Part shown: piece after piece, positions 1-6,825 of the stretch
How positions within the stretch are numbered: the stretch's first letter is position 1
Layout of the letters: every line of letters starts with the position of its first letter
Source of the DNA: Bdellovibrionales bacterium
GTDB taxonomy: Bacteria; Bdellovibrionota; Bdellovibrionia; Bdellovibrionales; JAMPXM01
DNA length: 9,804 nt
Assembly: GCA_005792225.1 (NCBI GenBank)
Contig: SXSP01000248.1
Coordinates: forward strand, 1 to 9,804
Reading direction: 5' to 3'
The notes under the pieces: generated by a model
Told to the model about the DNA's origin: nothing
What the model saw: the letters and a program-made list of their open reading frames with translations, nothing else
The model's database searches: none
Position numbers and translations under genes: made by a program

Positions 1-1
1 A

Positions 2-1312
2 ACCTATAAATCCCGCAAGAACGAGCCCATCATTTTGGCAAAGGTGGCGGCCGATTATCCTTTCTCGACGGCTCTCCTCGGTTCTGCGACTCCTCTCGAT
101 TTCGCCATCGAACGCCAGGGTAACGACACCTTTGTCGGTCGCGCGCAATCAAACGGAATGCAAATCGAAAAGACGATGAAAGTGAACTCCGCTCAGTTCA
201 CGATCGATGTTGCCGTAAAGGTCACCCAAATCAGCCCTGCTTTCACGGGACTCGTCACGAGATTGAGCGATACGATCCTCGAGCAAGTTTCATCCGGTCT
301 GTTCAGCGGTGGAACCGGCTATGATCATCAAGATTGGTTTATTCATCATGATGGATCGAAGACCCGTGAGACGATTTACAAGGACAAGGGAGTCAATCTC
401 TCGGTCGCCAATGTTTCGGTCGCCGCGTTGACGGAACATTATTTCGCGATGGCGATCGTCGATCGGTCAGATTTGATTCCTCGTTTTGAGTCGCAGGTTC
501 CGGTCGGGTCCGATAAGGCCGTCGCGCAGTTGATTTATCAGCCACCGACTCGTCCCGAGAACTTCTCGCAGAACTACGTTGCGTTCGCCGGTCCGAAGTC
601 TTTCTCCCTGCTCGCCACGATCGATGAGAATCTCACGAAAGTCGTCGACTACGGCATGTTCACCGTCTTCGCCAAGCCGATCCTTTGGCTATTGAAGTAT
701 CTCTATTCTCTGATGGGAAATTGGGGATGGGCGATCATCGTTCTCACGATCATTGTTAGAATCATCGTCATGCCGTTTAACATCTTCTCTTACAAATCAA
801 TGAAGGTGATGCAGCGAATTCAACCCGAGATGAATCGAATTCGTGAGCGCTACAAAGACAAGCCCGCGGATCAAAAACTTCTGATGAATCAGGAGATCAT
901 GGATCTGATGAAACGGAACAAGGCGAATCCCTTGGGTGGTTGCCTTCCGATGTTGATTCAGCTTCCGGTTTTCATCGCGCTCTATCAGGTTCTCGGTCAG
1001 AGTATCGAACTCTACCGTGCGCCCTTCATGCTCTGGATCCATGATCTGAGCGTCCGTGATCCGTTCTTCGTTCTGCCTATCCTCATGGGCGTGACGATGT
1101 ACGTGAATCAGAAGATCACGCCGACGACGATGGATCCTCAGCAAGCTAAAATCATGATGTGGATGCCAGTGATTTTCTCTCTTTTCATGCTGTCACTTCC
1201 GAGCGGGCTGACCCTGTATATCTTCATCAGCACCCTCTTCGGTATCATTCAGCAGATGATTTTTATGAGAGACACGGGTTCCGTACAAAGTATCAAAGAG
1301 GCGAAAGCCTAG
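2..1312 (+). CDS. yidC: Membrane protein insertase YidC (5'-truncated by the window edge)
   Basis: YidC inserts and folds inner-membrane proteins, alone or with SecYEG, and F0 subunits are among its classic substrates. The frame is open from base 2, so the TTG at 35 is an internal Leu codon and not a start. The visible 436 residues begin inside the periplasmic beta-sandwich domain (roughly to base 650), which marks the Gram-negative form. The hydrophobic core follows, with a stretch reading GNWGWAIIVLTIIVRIIVMP. The Arg at 758-760 corresponds to the conserved groove arginine of the Oxa1/YidC family. A charged cytoplasmic hairpin follows (QPEMNRIRERYKDKP), then the NPLGGCLPMLIQLPVF signature and the remaining membrane segments. 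Compared with a usual ~540 residues, about 100 N-terminal residues lie outside the window. The stop codon is part of the jag ribosome-binding site. Family assignment is secure. Confidence 0.97.
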   Translation, partial: TYKSRKNEPIILAKVAADYPFSTALLGSATPLDFAIERQGNDTFVGRAQSNGMQIEKTMKVNSAQFTIDVAVKVTQISPAFTGLVTRLSDTILEQVSSGLFSGGTGYDHQDWFIHHDGSKTRETIYKDKGVNLSVANVSVAALTEHYFAMAIVDRSDLIPRFESQVPVGSDKAVAQLIYQPPTRPENFSQNYVAFAGPKSFSLLATIDENLTKVVDYGMFTVFAKPILWLLKYLYSLMGNWGWAIIVLTIIVRIIVMPFNIFSYKSMKVMQRIQPEMNRIRERYKDKPADQKLLMNQEIMDLMKRNKANPLGGCLPMLIQLPVFIALYQVLGQSIELYRAPFMLWIHDLSVRDPFFVLPILMGVTMYVNQKITPTTMDPQQAKIMMWMPVIFSLFMLSLPSGLTLYIFISTLFGIIQQMIFMRDTGSVQSIKEAKA

Positions 1313-1320
1313 GAGGAAGG
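1311..1320 (+). promoter_or_regulatory. Strong Shine-Dalgarno of jag, overlapping the yidC stop
   Basis: AGGAGGAAGG begins with the last two bases of the yidC stop codon and lies directly before the jag ATG at 1322. The overlap ties jag translation to the end of yidC translation and supports one transcript. Confidence 0.85.
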
Positions 1321-1321
1321 A

Positions 1322-1921
1322 ATGACCGGTTTTTTCAGCAAGCTCTTCGGGGGAAAGAAGAAGGAAGCGTCGGGATCTGCGAATACCGTTTCGGGTTCGG
1401 CTGTCTCGATTGTTGACGACATCATGAAGGGCCTCATCGAGAAGGCTCAACTCGAGCTTGCCTACAATGTCACGACGGATACGTCGGGCGATACTGAGGA
1501 AGTCACCGTTCAATTATCGGGTGCGGATGAAGATCTGCTCACCGAAAAAGAAGGTGCACTTCTGGACGCATTCCAGCTCTTCATCAAGCGCGTTCTTCAG
1601 CATCAACTCCCGGATGCGAAGGTTAACGTCAGCTTCGATTGCAATAATTTCCGTGAGGAGTCGAGCCGTTCATTGGTCGAGCTCGCTGACAAATTGAAAG
1701 ACAAGGCTCTCGAGCAGGGTCGTTCGGTCTATCTTCGTGCGCTTCCGCCGAAGGATCGGAAGATCGTTCATCAACATCTCGCGAGCGACGAGCGCGTTCG
1801 GAGCCGTTCGGTTGGCGACGGGCTTTATAAGAAGATCAAAATCTATCCCGTTAAGAACGGCGCGCGCGATTCCGCTAACAACAATCGCTCGACTGAGCCC
1901 GAAGCTACAGAAACTCTGTAA
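1322..1921 (+). CDS. jag: Jag/KhpB/EloR family RNA-binding protein (KH + R3H domains)
   Basis: This 199-residue protein is a probable cytoplasmic RNA-binding regulator. Jag/KhpB proteins are nearly always encoded next to yidC, and in Gram-positive bacteria they influence cell elongation and envelope homeostasis. The N-terminus (MTGFFSKLFGGKKKE) is short, basic and amphipathic. A KH-like domain spans about residues 35-105. An R3H domain spans about 130-176, with the signature R146-x3-H150 inside LPPKDRKIVHQHL, followed by SVGDGLYKKIKIYP, a close match to the usual Jag ending. The KH loop is unusual: the family normally has G-K-R-G after the 'LL' segment, and here residues 72-78 read LLTEKEG, so the first Gly is lost and acidic residues appear. 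The C-terminal tail (177-199) looks disordered. The gene starts 9 nt after yidC ends, behind a strong ribosome-binding site. Confidence 0.9.
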   Translation: MTGFFSKLFGGKKKEASGSANTVSGSAVSIVDDIMKGLIEKAQLELAYNVTTDTSGDTEEVTVQLSGADEDLLTEKEGALLDAFQLFIKRVLQHQLPDAKVNVSFDCNNFREESSRSLVELADKLKDKALEQGRSVYLRALPPKDRKIVHQHLASDERVRSRSVGDGLYKKIKIYPVKNGARDSANNNRSTEPEATETL

Positions 1922-1925
1922 TTTT

Positions 1926-1947
1926 AGCCCTTTTTGATAGGGTTTTT
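1926..1947 (+). terminator. Candidate weak Rho-independent terminator after jag
   Basis: AGCCCT (1926-1931) can pair with AGGGTT (1939-1944) across a 7-nt loop TTTTGAT, and the run of T continues to 1947. The stem is only 6 bp with one G-U pair, so termination would be partial at best. It lies 4 nt after the jag stop. Confidence 0.4.
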
Positions 1948-1950
1948 CAG

Positions 1951-1975
1951 CAGCCGCTCGCGTACCGGGCGGCTG
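1951..1975 (+). terminator. GC-rich hairpin between jag and mnmE
   Basis: CAGCCGC (1951-1957) pairs perfectly with GCGGCTG (1969-1975). The inner bases TCG (1958-1960) and CGG (1966-1968) can extend the stem to 10 bp with one G-U pair, leaving the loop CGTAC. Only a poor T-run follows (TTCTGTT). It may be a second terminator, a processing or attenuation element, or a 5' leader structure for mnmE, whose start lies 19 nt downstream. The structure is seen in the sequence; its role is inferred. Confidence 0.5.
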
Positions 1976-1993
1976 TTCTGTTATCTACTTCCC

Positions 1994-3388
1994 ATGTATT
2001 TCAAAGCTGGCGACGACGATACGATTTGTGCTCTCTCGACGGCGCCTGGAACGGGCGGAATCGCCGTCATCCGCATCAGTGGCAACCAGGCCCTTCAGCT
2101 CACCCGAAAGATTTGTCGTTTTCTGCCGGAAAAAGCAGAATCCCACCGCATCTATTTCGGAAACTGCCGGGCACTTGAAAATGGTGAGCCGATTGATGAA
2201 GTCGTGGTCTCCTACTTTGCCGATGGCCGATCTTTCACGGGCGAAGAGACAGCGGAGATTTCCTGCCATGGTGGTCAAGTTATCAGCACCGCGATTCTGA
2301 AGGAACTGGTGAAGACCGGCTGCCGAATGGCTCGCCGGGGCGAATTCACTTACCGGGCCTTTATGAATGGTCGACTCGACCTTGTTCAAGCGGAATCGGT
2401 TTTGAGCCTCATCGAGAGCCAAACTCAGAAATCAGCAAAGGTGGCGCTGAGACAACTTCAGGGTCGGTTGTCCTCGGACTTTTCTGCCATCGAGAATGAT
2501 CTTCTCTGGATTCTGGCGCACCTTGAGGCGAGCATCGATTTCTCGACGGAGGGCTTGGAGACGATTTCACCGTCGGCTCTCGCGGAAAAAACAATCGGCC
2601 TTCAATCGCAAATTCAAAAGCTGATCTCGAGTTACCAAAAAGGAAGGCTGATCAAGGAGGGTTTGCAAGTTGCCCTCGTTGGCAGACCCAACGCCGGGAA
2701 GTCGAGCCTCCTGAATGCGCTTTTGAAAGAGGATCGGGCCATCGTCACCGCTCATGCAGGAACGACCCGTGACCTCGTCGAAGGTCAGATCAGCTTGAAC
2801 GGGATTCCCGTGACGTTCGTGGATACCGCTGGTCTTCGGGAAACGGAAAATGAAGTCGAGAGAATCGGAATCGAGAGATCCCGCTTGGCAATGGATCGGG
2901 CTGATTTCGTGTTCTACGTCATTGATCCAACTCAAGAGGACTGGGTTGAAGACGTGGAGACCTTCTATGCGGAGCAGAGACCGAATTCTTTCTTTCTCTT
3001 CAACAAGTCCGATTTGGATAAGGATGGGCAGTTAAAAAACTCCACTCTGAAATCAATCGAGTACATGGAAATTCTGGGCCGGGTGTTTTGGATTTCCGCC
3101 GTCACCTCCAGTGGACTCGACGTTGTGGAAACCATGATCGCGGAGCACGCGAAGGCTTTGGATTCGGAGAATTCGAACGTCGTAACTCAGGCGCGCCACC
3201 TGGAGCTGCTTGAGAAGATTCAATCTTGTTTGGCGTCGGCCCTTGGATTAATGAGGGAAGACTCGAGTCCTGAATTCATCGCTTTCGAACTGCAGGAAGC
3301 GATTCGAGTCGTTCACGAACTTCTTGGCAAAGAATTCGATGAACAAGTCATCGACCGCATTTTCAAAGAATTCTGTTTGGGCAAGTGA
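1994..3388 (+). CDS. mnmE: tRNA modification GTPase MnmE
   Basis: With MnmG, MnmE installs the (carboxymethyl)aminomethyl group on C5 of wobble U34 in several tRNAs, using a folate-derived one-carbon unit and GTP hydrolysis. The 464 residues match the usual ~455. The N-terminal tetrahydrofolate-binding domain starts at [23 protein letters not shown] helical domain flanks an inserted G domain with G1 GRPNAGKS (230-237), G2 GTTRD (256-260), G3 DTAG (277-280), G4 NKSD (337-340) and a G5-like SAV (368-370). The C-terminus is CLGK, the catalytic C-x-G-K ending, with Cys461. ATG 1994 is chosen because the family's conserved N-terminus begins right after it; the longer reading from TTG 1934 runs through the upstream hairpin. 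No convincing Shine-Dalgarno precedes the ATG. The mnmG gene follows after 19 nt. Confidence 0.97.
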   Translation: MYFKAGDDDTICALSTAPGTGGIAVIRISGNQALQLTRKICRFLPEKAESHRIYFGNCRALENGEPIDEVVVSYFADGRSFTGEETAEISCHGGQVISTAILKELVKTGCRMARRGEFTYRAFMNGRLDLVQAESVLSLIESQTQKSAKVALRQLQGRLSSDFSAIENDLLWILAHLEASIDFSTEGLETISPSALAEKTIGLQSQIQKLISSYQKGRLIKEGLQVALVGRPNAGKSSLLNALLKEDRAIVTAHAGTTRDLVEGQISLNGIPVTFVDTAGLRETENEVERIGIERSRLAMDRADFVFYVIDPTQEDWVEDVETFYAEQRPNSFFLFNKSDLDKDGQLKNSTLKSIEYMEILGRVFWISAVTSSGLDVVETMIAEHAKALDSENSNVVTQARHLELLEKIQSCLASALGLMREDSSPEFIAFELQEAIRVVHELLGKEFDEQVIDRIFKEFCLGK

Positions 3389-3407
3389 GCCCAGTCTGGG
3401 AAAGACC

Positions 3408-5321
3408 ATGGAAATGAAATCCCCAAATTTTGACGTCATCGTAGTCGGCGCCGGGCATGCGGGAATCGAAGCTTGTCTGGCGACCGCACGCATGGGTCTC
3501 AAGACTCTGATGATCACGACCAACGTCGACCGTATCGGATACATGAGCTGTAACCCGTCGATCGGTGGGCTCGCAAAAGGTCACATGGTTCGCGAGATTG
3601 ATGTCATGGGTGGAGAGATGGGTCGAGCCGCCGACGAGACCTGCATTCAGTTCAAAAGATTGAACTCGAAAAAAGGTCCGGCGGTCCGGGGATCGCGCTC
3701 GCAAAATGATAAGGATCTTTATTCGGCATACATGATTCGGACCCTTGGTGAGCAACCTCATCTTTCGATTCATCAGGGAGAAGTGAAGGAGCTGCTCCTC
3801 GATCAAAGTACCTGCAGAGGCGTTCGTTTGGATGATGATTCCGAAGTGCTCGCACGAGCAGTCGTGATTACGACCGGAACATTTATGCGTGGAGTGATGC
3901 ACATCGGGCTTGAACAGAAATCGGGCGGTCGGGTCGGGGATAAAGCGACGATCGGTATTTCGGATCAGCTCGCCTCGATGGGATTTCAAGTTCGTCGTTT
4001 AAAGACGGGCACGCCCCCTCGCCTTCATCGCGATAGCATCGATTGGTCAAAGACGGCGGAGCAATTCGGGGACGACGTCTTCTTTCCTTTCAGTTACCGA
4101 AGCGAAAGAGTTCTCAAACTGCCGCAAGTTTCGTGTTTCCTGAGTTATACCAACGAGAAAACACACGAGATCATCAGACGTAATTTAGATAAATCGCCCA
4201 TGTTTTGTGGCCATATCGAGGGCCAGGGGCCTCGTTACTGCCCCAGCATTGAAGACAAGATCACGCGTTTCGCAGAGAAGGCCTCCCATCAGACTTTCCT
4301 CGAGCCCGAAGGACTTTCTACGGAGTCTATTTATCTCCAAGGAATATCAACTAGTTTGCCCATCGAAGTTCAGATCGAGTTTTTGAAGACCATCCCGGGT
4401 CTGGAGCAGGTGAAAGTTCTAAAACCTGGGTATGCGGTTGAGTACGATTTCATCGAGCCGACTCAGATTAAGCACACACTCGAAACTCGAGCGGTGAGTG
4501 GTCTGTATTTGGCGGGACAAATCAATGGAACGTCGGGGTATGAAGAGGCGGCGGCGCAAGGGTTCATCGCCGGAGTAAACGCGGGACTGCGACTCCTGGA
4601 ACGTGATCCATTGATCCTTGGTCGTGAACAGTCATATATCGGCGTTCTCGTCGACGATCTTGTTACGAAGGGAACTAAAGAGCCCTACAGGATGTTCACC
4701 TCGCGCGCAGAGCATCGTCTTGTTCTGAGAGAGGACAATACTCTCGAGCGCTTAGCTGATGTTGGTAAGAGCTTAGGTTTATTGTCCCATGTGGATTTAC
4801 TTAAGGCCGACACGATCCGAACTAAACAAAAAGAGTTGTTAGCCGAACTAAAGTCCAAGGTATTCGTACCAACAGAGACCGTACAAGAAAAACTCCGGGC
4901 GCTTGGTTCGCCGGGTTTGATGAAGCCTGCGTCCGCCGAGGATCTCTTACGGCGAAATGAGATTGATTGTGAGTCGCTGCGGTCCCTTGGGCTCGCGATC
5001 GAGGATGATGTTGCTGTCTATGAACCGGTCGAAATTCAAGTGAAGTATTCGGGTTACATTCATCGTCAGCAAGAGATCATCGAACAAACAAAAAAACTTG
5101 AGAAACTCTCGCTCCCATCCGATTTAGACTATACGGCGGTACGCGGCCTTTCACGCGAGGAGATCGAGAAGCTGAAGACGATTCAGCCCATCACGCTCGG
5201 TCAGGCTCAAAGAATCAGCGGGGTGAATCCCTCTGCCATTCAGGCCATCCTCGTTCACCTTAAAGGCCGAAAAAAGATTCGGGAGCTGACAATTGAAGAC
5301 CAACGCCAGCAACAAAGATAG
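3408..5321 (+). CDS. mnmG: tRNA uridine-5-carboxymethylaminomethyl modification enzyme MnmG (GidA)
   Basis: MnmG is the FAD- and NADH-dependent partner of MnmE in wobble U34 modification. The product has 637 residues (E. coli MnmG about 629). The FAD dinucleotide-binding motif is GAGHAG at 14-19 after a hydrophobic strand (FDVIVVG). Further signatures are [19 protein letters not shown] (47-65), [13 protein letters not shown] (155-167), the first family signature [11 protein letters not shown] (274-284), and the second family signature around [18 protein letters not shown] (368-385). The C-terminal helical domain, which contacts MnmE and tRNA, includes YSGYIHRQQ (547-555). ATG 3408 is preferred over the longer in-frame TTG at 3324, which would extend 65 nt into mnmE. 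A purine-rich GGGAAAG stretch lies just upstream. ATG 3414 is an alternative start. The 3' end overlaps rsmG by 29 nt. Confidence 0.98.
   Translation: MEMKSPNFDVIVVGAGHAGIEACLATARMGLKTLMITTNVDRIGYMSCNPSIGGLAKGHMVREIDVMGGEMGRAADETCIQFKRLNSKKGPAVRGSRSQNDKDLYSAYMIRTLGEQPHLSIHQGEVKELLLDQSTCRGVRLDDDSEVLARAVVITTGTFMRGVMHIGLEQKSGGRVGDKATIGISDQLASMGFQVRRLKTGTPPRLHRDSIDWSKTAEQFGDDVFFPFSYRSERVLKLPQVSCFLSYTNEKTHEIIRRNLDKSPMFCGHIEGQGPRYCPSIEDKITRFAEKASHQTFLEPEGLSTESIYLQGISTSLPIEVQIEFLKTIPGLEQVKVLKPGYAVEYDFIEPTQIKHTLETRAVSGLYLAGQINGTSGYEEAAAQGFIAGVNAGLRLLERDPLILGREQSYIGVLVDDLVTKGTKEPYRMFTSRAEHRLVLREDNTLERLADVGKSLGLLSHVDLLKADTIRTKQKELLAELKSKVFVPTETVQEKLRALGSPGLMKPASAEDLLRRNEIDCESLRSLGLAIEDDVAVYEPVEIQVKYSGYIHRQQEIIEQTKKLEKLSLPSDLDYTAVRGLSREEIEKLKTIQPITLGQAQRISGVNPSAIQAILVHLKGRKKIRELTIEDQRQQQR
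5281..5285 (+). promoter_or_regulatory. Shine-Dalgarno supporting the TTG start of rsmG
   Basis: GGGAG lies inside the 3' end of mnmG, 7 nt before TTG 5293. In this frame I saw no ATG or GTG between that TTG and the start of the conserved region, so this ribosome-binding site decides the start. Confidence 0.6.
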
Positions 5322-6000
5322 TGCACCCGCAGGCAAGACTGAACTCTCACCTGAAATCGCTGCCGTTGAAGCGAAATTCAAGAAGTGGTTCCCGGATCTA
5401 CCAGGGGAAACTCTTGCCATCTTGGCGAAGATCCACGCTGATCTCATCAAGTTCAATAAGACAGTCACCCTGATCCCTACGGCAGCTATCAAGAATGCGG
5501 AAAATCTCCTCGTGGGCGATTCTGTTCTTGGCTCTCGCATTATTTTCCCGAAGATGATCGGCGAATATCCGCTTTATGATCTCAGTGGTGCTACGGGCTG
5601 TCCCGGCCTGGTTTTCGCCGTTCTCTATCCACAAAAAAGGGTCATGATCGTAGATCGAGATAAGAGAAAGCTGGAATTCTGCCGTTTGATGATAGAATCC
5701 CTTGGTTTAAAGAACGCTGCCGTTCAAGTTTCGGGTCTTGAGGAACTTCCATCAGGATCTGTCCACAATTTGGTGGCGAGGGGATTGGCTCCGCTTCAGA
5801 AAGCGATGCTGGTTGCTCGCAAAGCTGTTGTTCCCGGTGGGCGGTTTTTCCATATGAAGGGTGACGGGTGGGCAAACGAACTTGCGTCGGTTCCTTCCCA
5901 GCTTTTTACTTACTGGAGCCCAAGTCTCCTCGGTCAATATAAGATTCCCGATTCAAATATCGAAAACGCGGTGGTTCTCACCGAAAAAACCGCTGAATGA
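5293..6000 (+). CDS. rsmG: RsmG-family 16S rRNA (guanine-N7) methyltransferase, divergent
   Basis: RsmG (GidB) methylates N7 of G527 in 16S rRNA using SAM. Position after mnmG, length (235 residues against about 210) and fold-level landmarks support the family. FNKTVTLIP (54-62) matches the N-K-x-x-N-L-T region, [11 protein letters not shown] (95-105) occupies SAM motif [15 protein letters not shown] (118-131) matches the acidic-strand region, [15 protein letters not shown] (138-152) follows, and VARGLAPLQ...[12 protein letters not shown] (161-190) matches the R-A-x-A and G-K/R-F...K-G parts. Motif I is unusual: the canonical D-V-G-S-G-A-G-F-P-G becomes [10 protein letters not shown], losing two glycines. 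The usual H-x-x-D-S segment reads LLVGDS, lacking the His. The TTG start overlaps mnmG by 29 nt, implying coupled translation. The fold assignment is good; catalytic activity is less certain. Confidence 0.85.
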   Translation: MKTNASNKDSAPAGKTELSPEIAAVEAKFKKWFPDLPGETLAILAKIHADLIKFNKTVTLIPTAAIKNAENLLVGDSVLGSRIIFPKMIGEYPLYDLSGATGCPGLVFAVLYPQKRVMIVDRDKRKLEFCRLMIESLGLKNAAVQVSGLEELPSGSVHNLVARGLAPLQKAMLVARKAVVPGGRFFHMKGDGWANELASVPSQLFTYWSPSLLGQYKIPDSNIENAVVLTEKTAE

Positions 6001-6005
6001 GAGAG

Positions 6006-6021
6006 TGTTCCACGTAGAACA
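6006..6021. promoter_or_regulatory. parS site 1 (one mismatch)
   Basis: TGTTCCACGTAGAACA differs from the perfect palindrome at position 11 (G to A). It begins 6 bp after the rsmG stop. Confidence 0.88.
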
Positions 6022-6043
6022 TTTGTTTGCTTAGAACCCAAGT

Positions 6044-6059
6044 TGTTCCACGTGGAACA
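6044..6059. promoter_or_regulatory. parS site 2 (perfect)
   Basis: TGTTCCACGTGGAACA is a perfect 16-bp palindrome, centred 38 bp from site 1. Confidence 0.95.
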
Positions 6060-6081
6060 TCCTTGTCGGATTGGAATCGAA

Positions 6082-6097
6082 TGTTCCACGTAGAACA
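6082..6097. promoter_or_regulatory. parS site 3 (one mismatch, same as site 1)
   Basis: TGTTCCACGTAGAACA carries the same G-to-A change as site 1. The flanks TCGAA before and TTTCGA after nearly extend the palindrome, offset by one base. Confidence 0.88.
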
Positions 6098-6119
6098 TTT
6101 CGAATGGAAGATGCAATCA

Positions 6120-6135
6120 TGTTCCACGTGGAAAA
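6120..6135. promoter_or_regulatory. parS site 4 (one mismatch)
   Basis: TGTTCCACGTGGAAAA keeps the CACGTG core but has C to A at position 15. It is centred 38 bp from site 3. Confidence 0.85.
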
Positions 6136-6156
6136 TGGCTAAGAGTATCGAACGAA

Positions 6157-6172
6157 TGTTCCACGTGGAACA
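6157..6172. promoter_or_regulatory. parS site 5 (perfect)
   Basis: TGTTCCACGTGGAACA is perfect, and the flanking A/T pair makes an 18-bp palindrome. It lies 6 bp beyond the stop of the minus-strand lipoprotein gene and 37 bp from site 4. Confidence 0.95.
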
Positions 6173-6178
6173 TAGGCT

Positions 6179-6748
6179 TCAATGCTTGGGAGCAGCGCCT
6201 TCAGTGGGTTTTTCTTCCTTCTTCTTTGCTGAATCCGGCCCCAGAACCTGTTTGTTGTGTCGGGTGAGTTTCGGAACTCGAGTATCCCAACTTTTGGGTG
6301 CAGTCCGAAGGTTTTTAACTGTCTTATAGCGCTCAAACTCTTCTGGATTCGGCCAAGGCTTCTCTGCATGAAATGCTCTGAGATAGTCCTTCTGTACGAA
6401 AGCTTTTCGCTGTTCGATGCGGACCTCGTAGTAGATTTTCATCTGTTGAAGCTCACTCAACTTCTTCTCGAGAGTTGAGATCTGACGAATCGTCTGTTTA
6501 CGCTCGGTCGTCCTCACCTCAAGCTTCTCCAGGGACTCTTTTGCCGCTTTGATGTCCTCAACAGCCTTGTCAACCTCACCTGACGTCGCCGCGAGCTGCG
6601 CCTTCAGATCGTTGAAGATAGGATCTTTAAGTTCAGGGTTCGGTTCGGGCTGTTTACAGCCCAGCACGAGCGAAAGAACCGTGTACAACACGATCTGAGT
6701 TAGTATTTGGCCTGTCTTCGCTCCAAAAATTTGTTCCACGTGGAACAA
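6179..6748 (-). CDS. Predicted coiled-coil lipoprotein of unknown function within the par locus
   Basis: I do not recognise a named family. The reading of up to 189 residues begins with a hydrophobic segment (ILTQIVLYTVLSLVLG, 15-30) ending in a lipobox-like V-L-G-C, with Cys31 the probable lipidated residue and Lys11 the only basic residue ahead of it. A Pro-rich linker follows (KQPEPNPELKDP). Residues about 46-118 are charged and heptad-like with no Pro, probably a coiled coil. The tail is basic and contains EKPWPNPEEFERY and a Lys/Glu-rich end. The start is uncertain: TTG 6748 or GTG 6739 are available and both fall inside parS site 6, without a visible Shine-Dalgarno. The gene runs opposite to all its neighbours, convergent with rsmG and divergent from parA. 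Coding potential is supported by the coherent signal-lipobox-coil layout; function is unknown. Confidence 0.72.
   Translation of the reverse strand: MFHVEQIFGAKTGQILTQIVLYTVLSLVLGCKQPEPNPELKDPIFNDLKAQLAATSGEVDKAVEDIKAAKESLEKLEVRTTERKQTIRQISTLEKKLSELQQMKIYYEVRIEQRKAFVQKDYLRAFHAEKPWPNPEEFERYKTVKNLRTAPKSWDTRVPKLTRHNKQVLGPDSAKKKEEKPTEGAAPKH
6732..6747. promoter_or_regulatory. parS site 6 (perfect), upstream of parAB
   Basis: TGTTCCACGTGGAACA is perfect and lies within an 18-bp palindrome. It is 575 bp from site 5, overlaps the candidate start codons of the minus-strand lipoprotein gene, and ends 14 bp before a candidate parAB -35 element, a position suited to ParB-dependent control in both directions. 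Confidence 0.95.
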
Positions 6749-6761
6749 TCGGCAAAAATGC

Positions 6762-6790
6762 TTGAAATATTTACCTTAGAGCGGTCTAAA
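6762..6790 (+). promoter_or_regulatory. Candidate sigma70-type promoter of parAB
   Basis: TTGAAA (6762-6767) and TCTAAA (6785-6790) are separated by 17 bp, matching 5/6 and 4/6 of the housekeeping consensus. Transcription would begin near 6797, giving a leader of about 30 nt. This is a consensus match only. Confidence 0.5.
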
Positions 6791-6825
6791 AAGAGGAGAC
6801 CCCTCAAAAACGGAGCCCAACAAGC

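Larger units (their letters stand above)
6006..6172. repeat. Cluster of five regularly spaced parS-type palindromes
   Basis: Five copies of a 16-bp palindrome (consensus TGTTCCACGTGGAACA) lie in 167 bp between the convergent rsmG and lipoprotein genes. Centre-to-centre distances are 38, 38, 38 and 37 bp, with spacers of 22, 22, 22 and 21 bp. The spacers show no evident similarity to one another beyond short ATCGAA and TTTCGAA-like stretches. The consensus belongs to the ParB-binding parS family (B. subtilis form TGTTTCACGTGAAACA), and parA and parB lie under 1 kb away. The array is the likely chromosomal centromere where ParB-CTP clamps load. Confidence 0.93.

Noticed and set aside
35..37. 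TTG as a start of yidC
   Set aside because: The frame is open to the window edge and the encoded residues are mid-domain, so the gene simply begins outside the window.
1934..1993. 20-residue N-terminal extension of MnmE from TTG 1934
   Set aside because: It would translate through the GC-rich hairpin and lies ahead of the conserved MnmE N-terminus; ATG 1994 fits the family.
3324..3407. 28-residue N-terminal extension of MnmG from TTG 3324
   Set aside because: It lies within mnmE coding sequence and precedes the conserved FAD-binding start; ATG 3408 gives the usual length.
3363..3989. 208-residue minus-strand ORF opposite mnmG
   Set aside because: It lies fully opposite the mnmE end and highly conserved mnmG codons, shows no domain character, and is a shadow frame.
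5625..5633. DnaA-box-like CTATCCACA, and TGTGGATAC at 9368-9376, as an origin of replication
   Set aside because: Only isolated single near-matches inside coding regions, kilobases apart, with no AT-rich unwinding region. The origin is probably near but not in this window.
6006..6172. CRISPR-like pattern: five 16-bp repeats with 21-22 bp spacers
   Set aside because: Repeats are perfect or near-perfect palindromes matching the parS consensus, too short for CRISPR repeats, with no cas genes and parAB adjacent.
6027..6329. Plus-strand ORF crossing the parS cluster
   Set aside because: Its peptide consists of translated parS copies (repeated MFHVEH and CSTW) and then antisense of the lipoprotein gene; no ribosome-binding site or domain. 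The minus-strand ORF at 5934-6116 is the same kind of artefact.
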